NCBI RefSeq assembly: GCF_024139115.2
Contig: NW_026942880.1
Span: 1-64,000 of the forward strand
Source: Armigeres subalbatus
Lineage: Eukaryota > Arthropoda > Insecta > Diptera > Culicidae
Direction of reading: 5' to 3'
Length of the DNA stretch: 64,000 nucleotides
Part shown: one piece after another, positions 9,829 through 19,717 of the stretch
Layout: each line of letters begins with the position of its first letter
Numbering within the stretch: the stretch's first letter is position 1
Program-made: the position numbers and the translations under genes
The notes under the pieces: model-generated
Told to the model about the DNA's origin: nothing
The model's input: the letters and a program-made list of their open reading frames with translations, nothing else
The model's database searches: none

Positions 9829-10956
9829 CTAAGGTTTTATCAGAATGTCTATGTTCAGAATTAGGTTTATGAACTCGAGGTCTTTTCTAAATTCAATATT
9901 TTGAAGCTGTATTTGCTCTTTGATTAATCTGAGGGTTTTCGAAACTTTGTTAATGGTTGATTGTAAAAGATTATTAATCTTGACTTGTTTTATTTGGTTA
10001 TCTAGAATTTTGTTGCTATTTCCTTCCATGGTTTCTAAGTTTTGATTAATAAGATCTAAATCTTCCTGGTCGGGGTTTCCTGCTATAAATTTTATAACTT
10101 TTCCTAATGCGTTGACAAGCCCTCTCTTAGATCGTTTTGGATAAAATCCTGCCAGTTTTCCGTAAGCTTTCCTAATTTTAAATTGTAAAGTTTGTTCTAA
10201 GTGATCGGTTATGTTTAAAGTATTTGCTAAGCTTTCTATATAGTGGATATTTTGTCTTATTTCCTCTAGATTTACTTTATGCATAAGGCGTTCGTACCCT
10301 GTTTTAATCCGAACCGTGTCCAATTTCATAGTCAAGAGTCCATTTTTTGTAGATACGTCATGGTAAACTGTCGCCGAAATCAGGTGTATGAGTCTGAAAC
10401 AAATCAAAAGTTTATTTTTAATTCTGTTCTTGTGTATTTTTACGCCGTGTGAATCTTTAAAGGTCATCTCGTTGTTTTCCCTAATCTTGGAAATTTTGAA
10501 TGGATCTTTATCCTTGGTGATTCTCTGATTGATTTTCACATAAACGTTTTCTCCTGGTTTTAACTCTTTTGGCGGGCTTTTTGATTTATTTTCATTTTCT
10601 ACCTGTTTCCTACGCTTTTCTATCTGAACTTTAATGGCTGACTGAATTTTATTGTAATTTTCCAAAATCTCCTCTGTATTTATTTTATTACGGTGGTTGA
10701 AAACAATATTTCTAGGTTTGAATCCAGTTGCTGAATGAATTGTGTCGTTGTAAATGTCTACTAAAACGTTAATTTTGTCATAAAACTCAAGATCTCTATA
10801 TTTTGCGTTTAGGGTTCTGTAAAGCTCAATCAACGTCGAATGGAATCTTTCGACGATCCCGTTTGAATTGCTTGAACTAGCATGGTGAATTTCAATATCT
10901 AAATCTTGCATGAATCTGATAAATTCGATCGATGTCAGGCCGGTTCCTGATCGCAA
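9829..10956 (-). pseudogene. pol/env: Integrase C-terminal half running in frame into env N-terminal half
   Basis: A single 375-codon frame covers two genes. Its first half carries the end of the integrase catalytic core (SSSNSNGIVERFHSTL, with the catalytic Glu) and the basic C-terminal domain. From about residue 187 it becomes Env: a hydrophobic leader LLICFRLIHLISATVY, then a furin-like RSKR followed at once by GLVNALGKVIKFIAG, a fusion-peptide-like segment (10117-10134 encodes RSKRGL). Errantivirus env is normally made from a spliced RNA, and a strong acceptor lies at 10394. Downstream, env loses frame at about 9829. Upstream, the integrase core is broken near 10960-11095. Confidence 0.88.
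10394..10412 (-). promoter_or_regulatory. Candidate 3' splice acceptor for env mRNA
   Basis: Read on the minus strand the sequence is CTTTTGATTTGTTTCAG followed by ACTC. This is a pyrimidine-rich tract ending in CAG just where the frame changes from integrase tail to Env leader. Gypsy and ZAM make Env from a spliced subgenomic RNA, so position and sequence agree. The donor, expected near the 5' leader or gag start, was not pinned down. Confidence 0.6.
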
Positions 10957-11095
10957 GTTATAGTTTCAGGTCTGCCAAATATTCTAATGTGCTCCGTGAT
11001 GGCTCTTTTCAGATCTATGATTGTTCTTGTTTCAAGAGCGATTACGTTTGCGAATTTGGAAAATGCATCAACGATCGTTAACATTTTCTTCCCGT

Positions 11096-11467
11096 TCATG
11101 AAGAAGATGTCAACGTGTATATTTTCAAAAGGTTTTCCTGAAGGGTTGGTTTTTGGATCAATTTAGGCGGTTTTCTGTCGTATTTGCTTTTCTTGCAAAT
11201 AGGACAGTTACCTATGAAAATTTTGACTTTCTTGTCAATTTCTGGGAAAAAGTAGTCCGAAAGTATTTGGGCCTTGTTTTCTTTCATGCCTCTGTGGGCG
11301 TATTCGTGTATTCTACGCACTATTGCATCCTGTTCCTCTGGTAACCTCACATCTTGAAGCAAAACCTGTGAAATAAAGAGCTTGAACATATTGTTATGAG
11401 ATAAGTGTTTACGATAAGTTTCTTGAATTAGCTGTGTTAGTAGTAAAGGGCAATAGATACAATTCAC
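11096..11467 (-). pseudogene. pol: Integrase N-terminal zinc-binding domain
   Basis: A 123-codon frame with RRIHEYAHRGMKENK (His-x3-His) and IGNCPICKKSKYDR (Cys-x2-Cys), the H2C2 zinc-binding module that begins retroviral-type integrases. It lies after RNase H (ends 11616) and before the catalytic core remnant. The first part of the core, with the first catalytic Asp, should fall in 10957-11095, where the frame is broken. A second break lies in 11468-11615, between RNase H and this domain. Confidence 0.85.
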
Positions 11468-11615
11468 ACCATTTGGGTTCAGCTTTTCCTTGAATATTCT
11501 AAGTATGTCCTGTTCTGTGTAACTTGGTTTCGAAATTGTAAATCGATGGAATTTTGGAAATATCTGCTCGTGTGCGTCTATGTCTATTGGAGAAATTTTG
11601 AAAATTACTTGGTTT

Positions 11616-12593
11616 CTAAAAAGAATTTATAGGCTTTTCTGTTGTCCAAATATAGTAGTCATCACTTGTGTCGGCTGAGTGTACTGTATTCTCGTCATTT
11701 TCATTTTCGTCTTCTGCATTTTGTGTGTCCTCTTGTTCGTTGGCGTTCATTTCAAGTGTTCTAATTCTTGAGAGAGCATCTGCCACGACATTCTCTCTAC
11801 CTGGCTTATAGACTATTTCAAAGTCGAATTCGCACAAGTCTAATTTCCATCTAATAATTTTCTGATTCGCGCTTGTCATTGAATAAATTAGTGGTTGGTG
11901 GTCAGTGACAAGCTTAAATCGTCTTCCATAAAGATATGGCCGAAAGTGCTTCACAGCCCAAATTATGGCCAATAGTTCTTTTTCTGTGGTGCAATAATTT
12001 TCCTCTGATTTGTTTAGCGTCCTCGAAGCGTAAGCGATCGGTCGATCTTTTCCTAACTGTCCTTGCGATAACACTGCTCCTACCGCGAAATCACTAGCAT
12101 CTGTTGTGAGGATAAATTCCTTTGTGAAATCAGGATACGCCAGTATTGGGTCCATTGTTAAAAGAGATTTACATTTTTCAAAGGATTCGATTTTATCATG
12201 AGTAAATTCGAAGTTTGTTTCACTTCGCAACAATTGTGTCAAAGGTTTAACCATTTTTGCGAAGTCTTTTATGAATCGGCGGTAATAACCAAGGGTTCCA
12301 AGAAATTGTTTAAGTTCTTTTTCGTTCTTTGGTTGGGGCCAGTTTTTGATAACGTCTATTTTGTCGCTATTTGGCTTAACGCCATCTTTGGTTACGGTAT
12401 GTCCAAGAAATTGAACCTCCCGTCTAAAAAAATAGCATTTGTCCAATTGGATTTTTAAGCAAGCTTCTTTCAGTTTGCGAAGAACTTTGCGTAAATCTTT
12501 TACATGTTCTTCGAATGAACTTGAAAAGACTATGATGTCGTCCATGTAGACAAGACAACATACACCAATTAGATCTCTGAGAACGGCATCCAT
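11616..12593 (-). pseudogene. pol: Reverse transcriptase catalytic part plus RNase H
   Basis: A 325-codon frame containing the RT active site VYMDDIIVFS (YMDD at 12537-12548), the gypsy-type FLGHTV and WPQPKNEKELKQFLG connection motifs, and RNase H motifs: TTDASDFAVGAVLSQ (first catalytic Asp), TEKELLAIIWAVKHFR (Glu) and KLVTDHQPL (Asp). The terminal ALSRI and acidic tail are typical of the group. The N-terminal RT fingers are in another frame (12593-13030), with the break at about 12590-12615. It catalyses copying of the element RNA and removal of RNA from the hybrid when intact. Confidence 0.93.
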
Positions 12594-13030
12594 TACCCTT
12601 TGAAAAGTTGCCGGGCGTTCTTCAGACCAAACGGCATTCTGGTGAATTCGTATTTGCCAGAACTTACGGAGAAGGCCGTTTTCTCGATATCGTTTTCATC
12701 TAGTTGTATCTGATGGAAACCAGATACAAGATCTATTGTTGAGAAGTAAGTAGTTCTACCCAACTTGTCAAGTGTTTCCGTGATATCCGGAATAGGATAT
12801 TTGTCTGAAATTGTTTTTTCATTGAGTTTTCGGTAGTCTATGACAAGCCGAAATTTTTTTAATCCTGATGCATCTGCCTTTTTGGGCACAATCCATACGG
12901 GGGATGTGTAGGGCGATATGGACTCCTGAATAATCCCGTCCTTTAACATCTTTTTTATTTGTGTTTGTACCTCGTCTTCAAAAATTTGAGGATATCGGTA
13001 CGACTTTGAATGAATTGGAATATTGTCCAC
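12593..13030 (-). pseudogene. pol: Reverse transcriptase fingers and palm N-terminal part
   Basis: A 145-codon frame with SPYTSPVWIVPKKADAS, FRLVIDYRKLNEKT, YPIPDI and YFSTIDLVSGFHQIQL (catalytic Asp), and FTRMPFGLKNA, the conserved RT blocks 1-4 of gypsy elements. The frame is lost right after FGLKNA, near 12605. Upstream, about 35 bases separate it from the protease frame and contain a break. Confidence 0.93.
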
Positions 13031-13065
13031 AGTCCTTATTTTATGTTTAATTTTATGAGTGAATG

Positions 13066-13794
13066 TTAATTTTCGTTGCCTGTGTACAAAATTTCTGAGC
13101 TTTCGTCAATGATTTTTTCGAATGCTGATTTTTCTAGTTTGTTTAATGAATCGTCCAAAATATTAAATTTGTTTCTGCTACCTTGAGGTTTTTCTGTGGC
13201 AATAAATTCATTCTTATCAACATAGATCTCATGTGAATTGATTTCTATTTGTGATTTCGTATGGTTTCTTATTGCAACTATAGCGGTATTACGATCGCTA
13301 TGGTAGATTCCTGGTAGAATTGAAAATTTTCCCATGTTCTTTTCATTAGATATAATGAAGTCTCCCTGGTTTGCTACTTTTATTTGGATAAATTGTTCCT
13401 CCTGCTCTGTAAGGTTTATTACTTGTTTCTCCGGGAATTTTTTCTTCAGATCAAAAATTTTCCTGACAATTCTCAATTTGTTCTTCCCAATACCTAAGTG
13501 AGATTTGAGGTCTCTAAGAGTCTCATAACCTACTAGCCCATCGAAAAAATTGTGGAATTTGAAAATATAAAATTTCAGTTTTTTCTTAATCTCGAAAAGA
13601 TCAAATGATACTGATCTATCGATTTCATGTGTGCCACTAATGTTTGAGACTTTAATCCCTTTTTCCGTTTTGCTGTTTTCTAAATTGACATGGTCGGGGG
13701 AAATGTAATTCTTATTTGCTCCTGTGTCAATTAAGAATTTCAATTCTCCTTTTGTCGTCATGATCGTTATGTACGGTATGAAGTTGTTATTCAT
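13066..13794 (-). pseudogene. pol: Retroviral-type aspartic protease and start of pol
   Basis: A 242-codon frame in which KFLIDTGANKNYIS (residues about 16-29) gives the DTG(A) catalytic motif. Fold-completing hydrophobic segments follow (FDGLVGYETLRDLKSHLGI). Its ATG (13794-13792) overlaps the gag stop in an ATGA, so this start is in a -1 frame to gag. The end of the frame at 13066 comes before the RT begins, and the rest of pol is frameshifted. Confidence 0.88.
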
Positions 13795-14339
13795 TTCTTT
13801 GGTGCGTTTCCTTCGACTATTTGAAAATTTAGTTCGTCGTCAATAAAATATTCGTCATCGTCGGATTGCAATATTGAAGTGTCTACTTTATTTTCCAAGG
13901 GTTCTTGTTTCAATTCTTCGTCCGTCGTCTGGTTATTGTTTATTTGTTGTCTGGATTGGGCCGTTCGCATTGAAACATCTCCGTCGTTAATTTGTTTCTG
14001 AAATTTGACCCTTTCTGAAAAATTTTGAGTATTTTTGTTGTGATTTGGTGGGTTTTGTGGTGGCGTTGGTTTCCTCTCGTATTGTTGTACGTGCTTATTG
14101 TCGTTCTTAAAAGTGTTCGGTTTTGTATTTTTGACGTCCATTGTCTGTCTATTTAGTTTTTGCCTGAACGCGGCGTTCGAGTATTGCATTGTGATAGCGT
14201 ATGCGTCCTCTAAAGATTGGGGCCTGTAACTCCTTACGTGCATAGATAGTTCGTCATTTAACCCATCAATAAATCGCGTTAGTGACATAAGACTAATTAA
14301 ACTGTTAATGGCCTTCGTGGACGTCTTGTAATCGTCCAT
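13791..14339 (-). pseudogene. gag: Errantivirus gag, C-terminal part
   Basis: A 182-codon frame with capsid-like LTRFIDGLNDELSMHVRS and SLEDAYAITMQYSNAAFR. A Lys/Asn/Gln-rich basic stretch and an acidic end (DDDEYFIDDELNF) follow. There is no CCHC zinc knuckle, as is normal for errantivirus Gag. It ends in the ATGA that starts pol. The N-terminal part is in another frame (14305-14916), and the shift falls around an A9 run (plus-strand T9, 14371-14379). Confidence 0.85.
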
Positions 14340-14916
14340 TAAGGCTGCTGTTGCCTTTAATCGTTTTATCTTTTTTTTTAAGTTGGTTGTAATACTCGGC
14401 TAGCGTTTTCCTACCCTGGCTAACATAAAATAACGATTGTATATGAGACGTAAGGTCTCGTCGGTCTCCGTAGGAGTTTAAAATAACATCTTTAATCTGA
14501 TCCCAGTCGTTGGGATTTCCTGCAGCGATCAATATTTCCTTAGCATCACCGATTATTTTGCATTTTATAGCCCTAACGATCTGGCCATACATGGGGTCAT
14601 TCTTGTAAGTTTTAAATAGATCAAGGGTATTTTCCGCATCCTCTATCCAGGCGTGCGTCTCCTTCTTGTTCCCAGAAAATGTGGATAGATTCTTAATAGG
14701 GTCAGGGGTCCTAAATAAAAGGAATGGGTCTTCTGACCTACTTTTCATTGCATTCATAGTGCTGATGAGTTGGTTTTGGTTATCCGTAAGTGTTTTTGTA
14801 TGCTGTAGAAGACTGTCGATTGTAATTTGTGGACGAGCTGGGTCTGGTTGAGCAAGTTCATCCAGATCCGGATCCACGATTGGCAATGGTTCGGGAGAAA
14901 TAAAATCACGATCCAT
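14305..14916 (-). pseudogene. gag: Errantivirus gag, N-terminal part
   Basis: A 203-codon frame starting MDRDFISPEPLPIVDPD. It contains NLSTFSGNKKETHAWIEDAE, then IVRAIKCKIIGDAKEIL and LAEYYNQLKKK, typical of gypsy-group capsids. ATG at 14916 is the first long frame after the leader. The frame drifts out at KKKDKTIKG, just after an A9 run, and the last ~25 residues look non-native. Gag would form the particle. Confidence 0.87.
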
Positions 14917-15440
14917 ATTGCCGAGATAGAAAAGAAATTTTCCTACTGTTAATTAGTGTTTTGTCTACTAACTGAGGTAATTTAACGCAAGAGATTCACT
15001 TCCTCACTGCACTCACTGTTTGTTGTAATATAACACTTGTTATTTAAATAAAATGTTTTGTACTTACGAGAGTATGATGAACATCTCCCGGAGCCTAATC
15101 GTGTTGATGGTTTGTTTTTTTTTTTTTTTTTGTTGAGGTTCGGTGAGTGGGCCTTCCTTCGCTCTGTTCCACACAAACTGCTGGATATTCCCTCCGCAGC
15201 GGTCTCCCGGTAGTACAGGTGTTCGCGATGAACGATGCTCCGTCAGCTTTCGTGCGGTCACTTCGAGAAAACTGATCTTATATCCGTTAAGTCGGTTTTG
15301 AACTTACGTTCGCTTCTCCACTACACTATTTTTATATTCCCTAAAGATAGGAAGTTTTGAAACAACACTGTTCCTTCTGAACTGACACTTAGACTTTTTA
15401 GTCCTGCACTTAATTCCACACACTTTTCCGCGACTGCGCC
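14917..15440 (-). promoter_or_regulatory. Errantivirus 5' leader with primer-binding site
   Basis: The bases next to the LTR read TGGCGCAGTCGCGG on the minus strand (plus-strand CCGCGACTGCGCC at 15428-15440 plus the LTR edge). This is close to the tRNA-Ser-type primer-binding site used by 17.6, 297 and ZAM. The leader has a T15-16 run at 15117-15132 (A-run on the coding strand) and no convincing protein. Short frames here are spurious. Confidence 0.75.
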
Positions 15441-15726
15441 AGTTATGCTTCGTTCACAACGAATGACATAAAAATAAATTTATTATCGATTTAATCTTAA
15501 GTCAAACATATCACACTTAGAACTAACTCACTTTTTGCGTTTCACTTGCTTTTATAATATAAAATTGCTGCAACTGCGAATTCCTGGGTGGCATGACTCT
15601 GGCTTGACATCGTTACTATGGCGGGTGAATATTGCGAACCTCATCGGTTTCGTCTTCGCGCGTGTAACAGGCTGGATGGATGTTGGCGTTGTTGCTATGG
15701 GCCTAGGTGGCGGGGACCAACATAAC

Positions 15727-15728
<2 letters not shown>
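15441..15728 (-). repeat. LTR of the errantivirus (5' LTR), uninterrupted
   Basis: It runs from AGTTATGC to CATAACGT and serves as the empty-site reference for the nested transposon (single CTATGG at 15617-15622). On the coding (minus) strand, transcription should start within it. The AATAAA near 15472-15483 would be the polyadenylation signal in the other copy. Confidence 0.93.

Positions 15729-15811
<83 letters not shown>
15727..15811. repeat. (AT)n microsatellite at the right junction of the LTR element
   Basis: An uninterrupted AT run of about 85 bases directly follows the LTR end. It is the other half of the AT tract at 4463-4521. The tyrosine/isoleucine alternating frames on both strands here are artefacts of it. 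Confidence 0.88.
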
Positions 15812-15817
<6 letters not shown>

Positions 15818-15819
15818 TG

Positions 15820-16190
15820 GGCAAATTGATCCGTTGTTCTCCGGCGAAATTCAAAATATTCTTCCGTTAATGTCTTGAAGATAACTAAAGTGGGCTACAG
15901 CCGAACGAAACTTTTGACCCAAAGTCATTTTGGCCTAATGGAAAATTCGGCCAATTGAGCTATTCAGCCAACCGATTTTTTCAGCCAAGTGAACTGTTCG
16001 TCCGAATGACAAACGTCAAATAACTTAAAGAAAATCTAAAAGTTTTCCAAAATAATAATTTGGAAATTATTTCCGGATTATTTCCACGAGAACTATACTT
16101 TGATGTTTCGGGAAATCTTTTGAATTACCAACAGAAGCTCTTTGGAATTCAAAAAAAAAAAAAAATTGGAAGTTTACCAGAAAAAATTTT
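15820..16190. repeat. Resumed TTTGGCCGAA and GGAATTTTC repeats
   Basis: 15890-16020 has GGCCTAATGGAAAATTCGGCCAA-like units. 16020-16180 repeats the pattern of 1200-1375 (GAACTATACTTTGA, ACCAACAGAAGCTCTTTGG) in the same orientation. The composite is therefore older than the LTR insertion, or is a duplicated repeat unit. Confidence 0.6.
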
Positions 16191-16199
16191 TTTTTTGAA

Positions 16200-16490
16200 T
16201 ATCTTGAATTCTATAGGTTGAAAACTGATGACATATTCAGCAAAAACGTTTGCGGAATATACTTGTACACTAAGAGTAGTCGTTTTCAAGATATTATAAA
16301 ATTATTTTTGCCAAAAAATCGTTTTGTTATTACCGCGATAATTTTTACCCTATGAATCAATATGTCCAAAACTCAGGTGTGGTCTAGATCTCCAAAGTTG
16401 ACCATTTTGTATGAAAAACGGCAGGTGGACTTTTTATGCAGGTCACTGTATAACGTTGAATACAATTAACTTTATCGTCGATTACGATAA
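16200..16490. other. Non-coding sequence with a short shared-repeat segment
   Basis: It contains AAAGTTGACCATTTTGTATGAAAAACGG at 16396-16424, closely similar to the ends of the MITE at 34010-34580. It is probably a fragment of a related inverted-repeat element. There is no coding sequence. Confidence 0.4.
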
Positions 16491-16494
16491 ATTG

Positions 16495-16815
16495 ACGTTT
16501 AACAACCCTGTTCAGAAATAATACATCTTCCCGGAATAAGGCCATGGTGAATATGACGCCTTCTTTAAAAATAATGCATCTGTTCGGAATATGATATTGT
16601 TGAATATGAAGATTTCTTCAAAAATAATACATCTGCCCAGAATAAAGCAATGGTGATTATGATGACTTCTTAAAAATTAATGCATCTGTCCGGAATACGG
16701 CAATTCTCATTATATCGCCTATAGTCTATAGAAATAATGCATCTGCCAGGAAAAGGGAAGAGGTGAATGTGGTACCTTCTTGAAACGTGATGGCTCTGCT
16801 TGGAATGGTTGTGAT
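16495..16815 (+). repeat. Degenerate 50-60-bp satellite, about 5-6 units
   Basis: Units recur with the core ATAATGCATCTGCCCGGAAT, then AAGGCAATGGTGAATATGA and CTTCTT. Starts are visible near 16515, 16570, 16625, 16680 and 16733, and a decayed one follows. The same unit in reverse orientation occupies 31255-31612. Confidence 0.75.
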
Positions 16816-17027
16816 TTTTGATATTCCTTTTTTCGAACCTCGCGTCTTACCGAACAGACACTTGTTTCATAAGGGTGATTCACATCTATCGAAAGCTAAT
16901 CTTCTAATACTGGTTCAATAACTGGCTCTACAACTAAATTTAAAATAGCCCTATAATAGAGCAAAAAAAAACAAAAATTGTAGTAATGGTTAGAAAATTA
17001 TTTTGAGCTTTTTAGTGGAATGTCTTC

Positions 17028-17226
17028 ACTTGTCCTAAGACGAGTTTATACCATCCCATTGAATTCCACCACTTAATTGTATCTTGACAGATACGTATTT
17101 CGACTAGTCGAGTCAAGTACGAGACACTGAAGACAGTGAGGCCGTTGAGGTCGAAATACGTGTCTGTCAAGATACAATTAAGTGGTGGAATTCAATGGGA
17201 TTGTACAAACTCGTCTTATGACAAGT
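17028..17226. mobile_element. Foldback MITE with ~75-bp inverted arms
   Basis: The left arm reads ACTTGTCCTAAGACGAG, then CCATTGAATTCCACCACTTA, then GACAGATACGTATTTCGAC. The right arm is its complement, ending CTCGTCTTATGACAAGT. The ~45-base loop contains GTCAAGTACGAGACACTGAAG. A fragment of the same family lies at about 31940-32015. It has no coding capacity. Confidence 0.85.
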
Positions 17227-17267
17227 GAGTAATGGTTAGTTGGATAAGATATTTTTAACAGTAAAAA

Positions 17268-17330
17268 ACCCTGATTAATCCACCTAGCGGTGATGATGCC
17301 TTTCTCGCTCGTTCAAAAGGGTTGACAAAC
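17268..17330. repeat. Short dispersed repeat fragment (CACCTAGCGGTGATGATGCC)
   Basis: AATCCACCTAGCGGTGATGATGCC here is the complement of a segment at about 34724-34750. The shared core contains CTAGCGGTGA, and the fragment sits next to GCCTTTCTCG, as in the SINE remnant at 33826-34730. Confidence 0.55.
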
Positions 17331-17419
17331 ATATTAAAAAAGTCTTATATAACACTAAAAGGGCTTATTTTTCACATTTGTGTATGGCAGCTTTACTTTG
17401 TTTCGTTAAATGCACAAAA

Positions 17420-17790
17420 ACGATCCATAAAAAAAATGAAAAACGATCCACAAAAAAAATGAAAAACGATCCATAAACATCTGAATGTTCCATAAAACGC
17501 TACCTTAAATCCAAAAAATAATTCAGGCGTATCCATAAAGATTAATTTTAAGATCCATAACTAAGCTAAAAAATAAACCAAATAATTGGAAAATAAGTAT
17601 GTACCTTCAAATATGATCAAGAAAAACAATATCATTCCTGCTACATATTTTCCCATCATCCATTTGGAAAATGATCCATAGAAAACTACATTTTGATCCA
17701 TAAAAATACAATTTTGTGCAATTTTTATCGTGATTATGATCCATAACTTCGGTAATATGATCCATAGTTTTGGACATATGATCCATAATA
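17420..17790. repeat. Cluster of GATCCATA motifs
   Basis: About nine exact or one-off copies of GATCCATA(A/G) occur in 370 bases, with no fixed spacing. The first group is ACGATCCATAAA-like, and the last group (17730-17790) is an 18-22-base tandem, TATGATCCATAATNTTGG. Frames across it are Asp/His/Met-rich artefacts. Confidence 0.65.
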
Positions 17791-17799
17791 TTGGTCATT

Positions 17800-18320
17800 T
17801 GACAAACTTCCGAGTGTTTCTTGTTTTGAAGTCAGAATCCAGCTTAGGCTTCTGGCACCCAATCAATAAGATAGCCTTTTTCAAAATTATTATTTTGAAT
17901 AGTATGATACTTCATATAGATAAGAATTAATTTTTTTGCTGATGAGCAGTTCCGTTTTTGTCATTGACATTCAACCACTTTTCAACTAAGATTTACGAAT
18001 TTGATCCGACTTAATAAAATCTGAACAGAATTCTACTACGGTTGCTTTTCTTTATATGGAGAGCATTTCGGAGTGATTAACCGAAGGTTTTATTAAAATT
18101 GATTCATATTAATTTGTTTTTGTATATATTATAATGAACTGATCTAAAATTATTTATCAGATCACTCTGTACAGGTAAACTATCCCTGTACAAAATCTGA
18201 TAGATTACTCGTGACAGAGCTGGTCTAATACTTTATATCATACTGATTGCATACCTGATATTATTCTATCAGGAAATCAAAAATCGTTGATTGCCTTAGA
18301 CTAATTTGTTATGGATTATA
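17800..18320. other. AT-rich sequence, no gene seen
   Basis: It includes TTCTGGCACCCAATCAATAAGAT at about 17850. A near-copy, TTCTGTCACCCAATCAATAAGAT, occurs at 20503-20525. The two are joined to different neighbours, so this is a short dispersed repeat edge. Nothing else was recognised. Confidence 0.45.
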
Positions 18321-18521
18321 GCAAGGATGTTTTCGATCATTTAGTAATATAGGTTCGATAATTTAGTAGTTTGTCAATAACTCATTCCAGAGGTTAAATG
18401 TCGAAAAATATCCGCACCAGAAGTCCACCATAAAACACGTTTTAAAATTTAACTTCTGGTATGAGTAATCGACAAACTAAATGATCGAACTTAGATTACT
18501 ACATGATCCAAAACATGCTTG
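18321..18521. mobile_element. Foldback MITE with ~75-bp inverted arms
   Basis: The left arm (AAGGATGTTTTCGATCATTT, then TAGTTTGTCAATAACTCATT) pairs with the right arm, whose complement reads AAGCATGTTTTGGATCATGT, then TAGTTTGTCGATTACTCATA. The arms differ at roughly one base in seven, so this is an old copy. No coding capacity. Confidence 0.75.
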
Positions 18522-18529
18522 GATTGTAG

Positions 18530-19715
18530 AAAAGTTTGGACACATTTTCCATTGACCTGCCAAAAAAAAAATTTTTTCTTCAAATCCTTCCGAAACTCAG
18601 CTTCTCCCACATAATCCGAGTGCTATTTGAAATCTTCAAACAGATGTGTTGTCACTATGAATGGGGTTCCAATTAGACTAGCGAAGTCCAAGATTTAGGA
18701 CTTATGTATAGCATGAATTAATTAACTATCAAAAACCACACCGAAGGTATACAAGCGAAAAGGTACGAATATAGTAAGTAGTTATAGAAAATCAAAACCA
18801 TTTACTAAAATAAATTGTTTTATTTACAAACTAATTGTTAGACCAGCCATGTTTACAGTATATGTAATATACAATATGAATTATTTGCTGAAACGCCAGG
18901 AAGAATGCATTACAGAGGATTCAAAATAAATGTTGAAATTGATTCTGAAGTTGCTTCCCTGCACACCAAAACATTATGAATATTAGGCGATTTGAATGAA
19001 TTGACACAAAAGCACATGACGTAAACTCAATCGTATATGTTTTTCAACGTCAGATGATTTAAATATGCCATGGAACCTAAAAACACAGCTCCAGGTGCGT
19101 TGCCGCACGAATGCACAAGCCGATGATAAGTGCAAATTGCATATAATCTGTTATACTTCGATCACCGCTCATCCAAGAAGTGAAGATAGCTAAGAGGTAG
19201 CGTTCCAGGCTCTCACTCAGAGAATTCTGTGTTTGACGCTCGTTCGGTTCTAATTTTTTTTTTTTCAAAAACATATTTATAAACAGTTTTTATTTTCTAA
19301 AACTCAATACCAAATTTTTGAAACGACTTCTCTGCGATTGTAAACAAAGTTAAAAACATCGACACGTCAAATCTGAGAGGTGAGAGCACTCCCACGCAAT
19401 CCAGCACCACTAACAGGTAGCCGAAGTATTTACCTATATGTTAGACTACATATCTACACATGTCTTTTAATCGAAGTAATTAGACTTTCATGTTGCCCAT
19501 CTAAAAGAAAATTAAATTTCAAATCCGAAAAATCTATTTTCGGCTTAAATGTATTTTAACATTTTAACAATCATTTTAAAATTGACGCCCTTCGCCCTTG
19601 CCGGGGAGATGGGCCAATGGGGCGTGTTGCGTCCTTCTGCAATATTCATCCAACGGCAAGCGACTGAAGCGAATGCAGTGACGTTTTATTTTAGTATTAC
19701 AAAAAAATCCCGGGA
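18530..19715. other. Non-coding sequence, no gene seen
   Basis: AT-rich DNA with poly-T/poly-A runs. Near 19380-19425 the segment GCACTCCCACGCAATCC...AACAGGTAGCCGAAG resembles the centre of the foldback at 24291-24531, so a degraded relative may be present. The 65-residue minus frame at 19077-19274 has no family features. Confidence 0.45.
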
Positions 19716-19717
19716 TA

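Larger units (their letters stand above)
4522..15728 (-). mobile_element. Errantivirus-like gypsy LTR retrotransposon with env; defective, carries a nested DNA transposon
   Basis: Two near-identical ~287-bp LTRs enclose a minus-strand gag, protease, reverse transcriptase, RNase H, integrase and env order. After removal of the 4-kb nested insertion and its 6-bp duplication the element is about 7.2 kb, a normal size for the group. The LTR begins AGTTATG when read on the plus strand, and its other end is CATAACGT. A primer-binding site of the TGGCGCAGTCG type follows the upstream LTR. A purine-rich tract (complement of CTCCCCTCTT at 8778-8787) precedes the downstream LTR. All reading frames except the small gag/pol overlap are interrupted. 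LTR comparison shows only about two differences, so insertion was recent on an evolutionary scale. Confidence 0.93.

Noticed and set aside
15535..15870. Frames with alternating Tyr-Ile runs on both strands
   Set aside because: Translation of the (AT)n tract and LTR.
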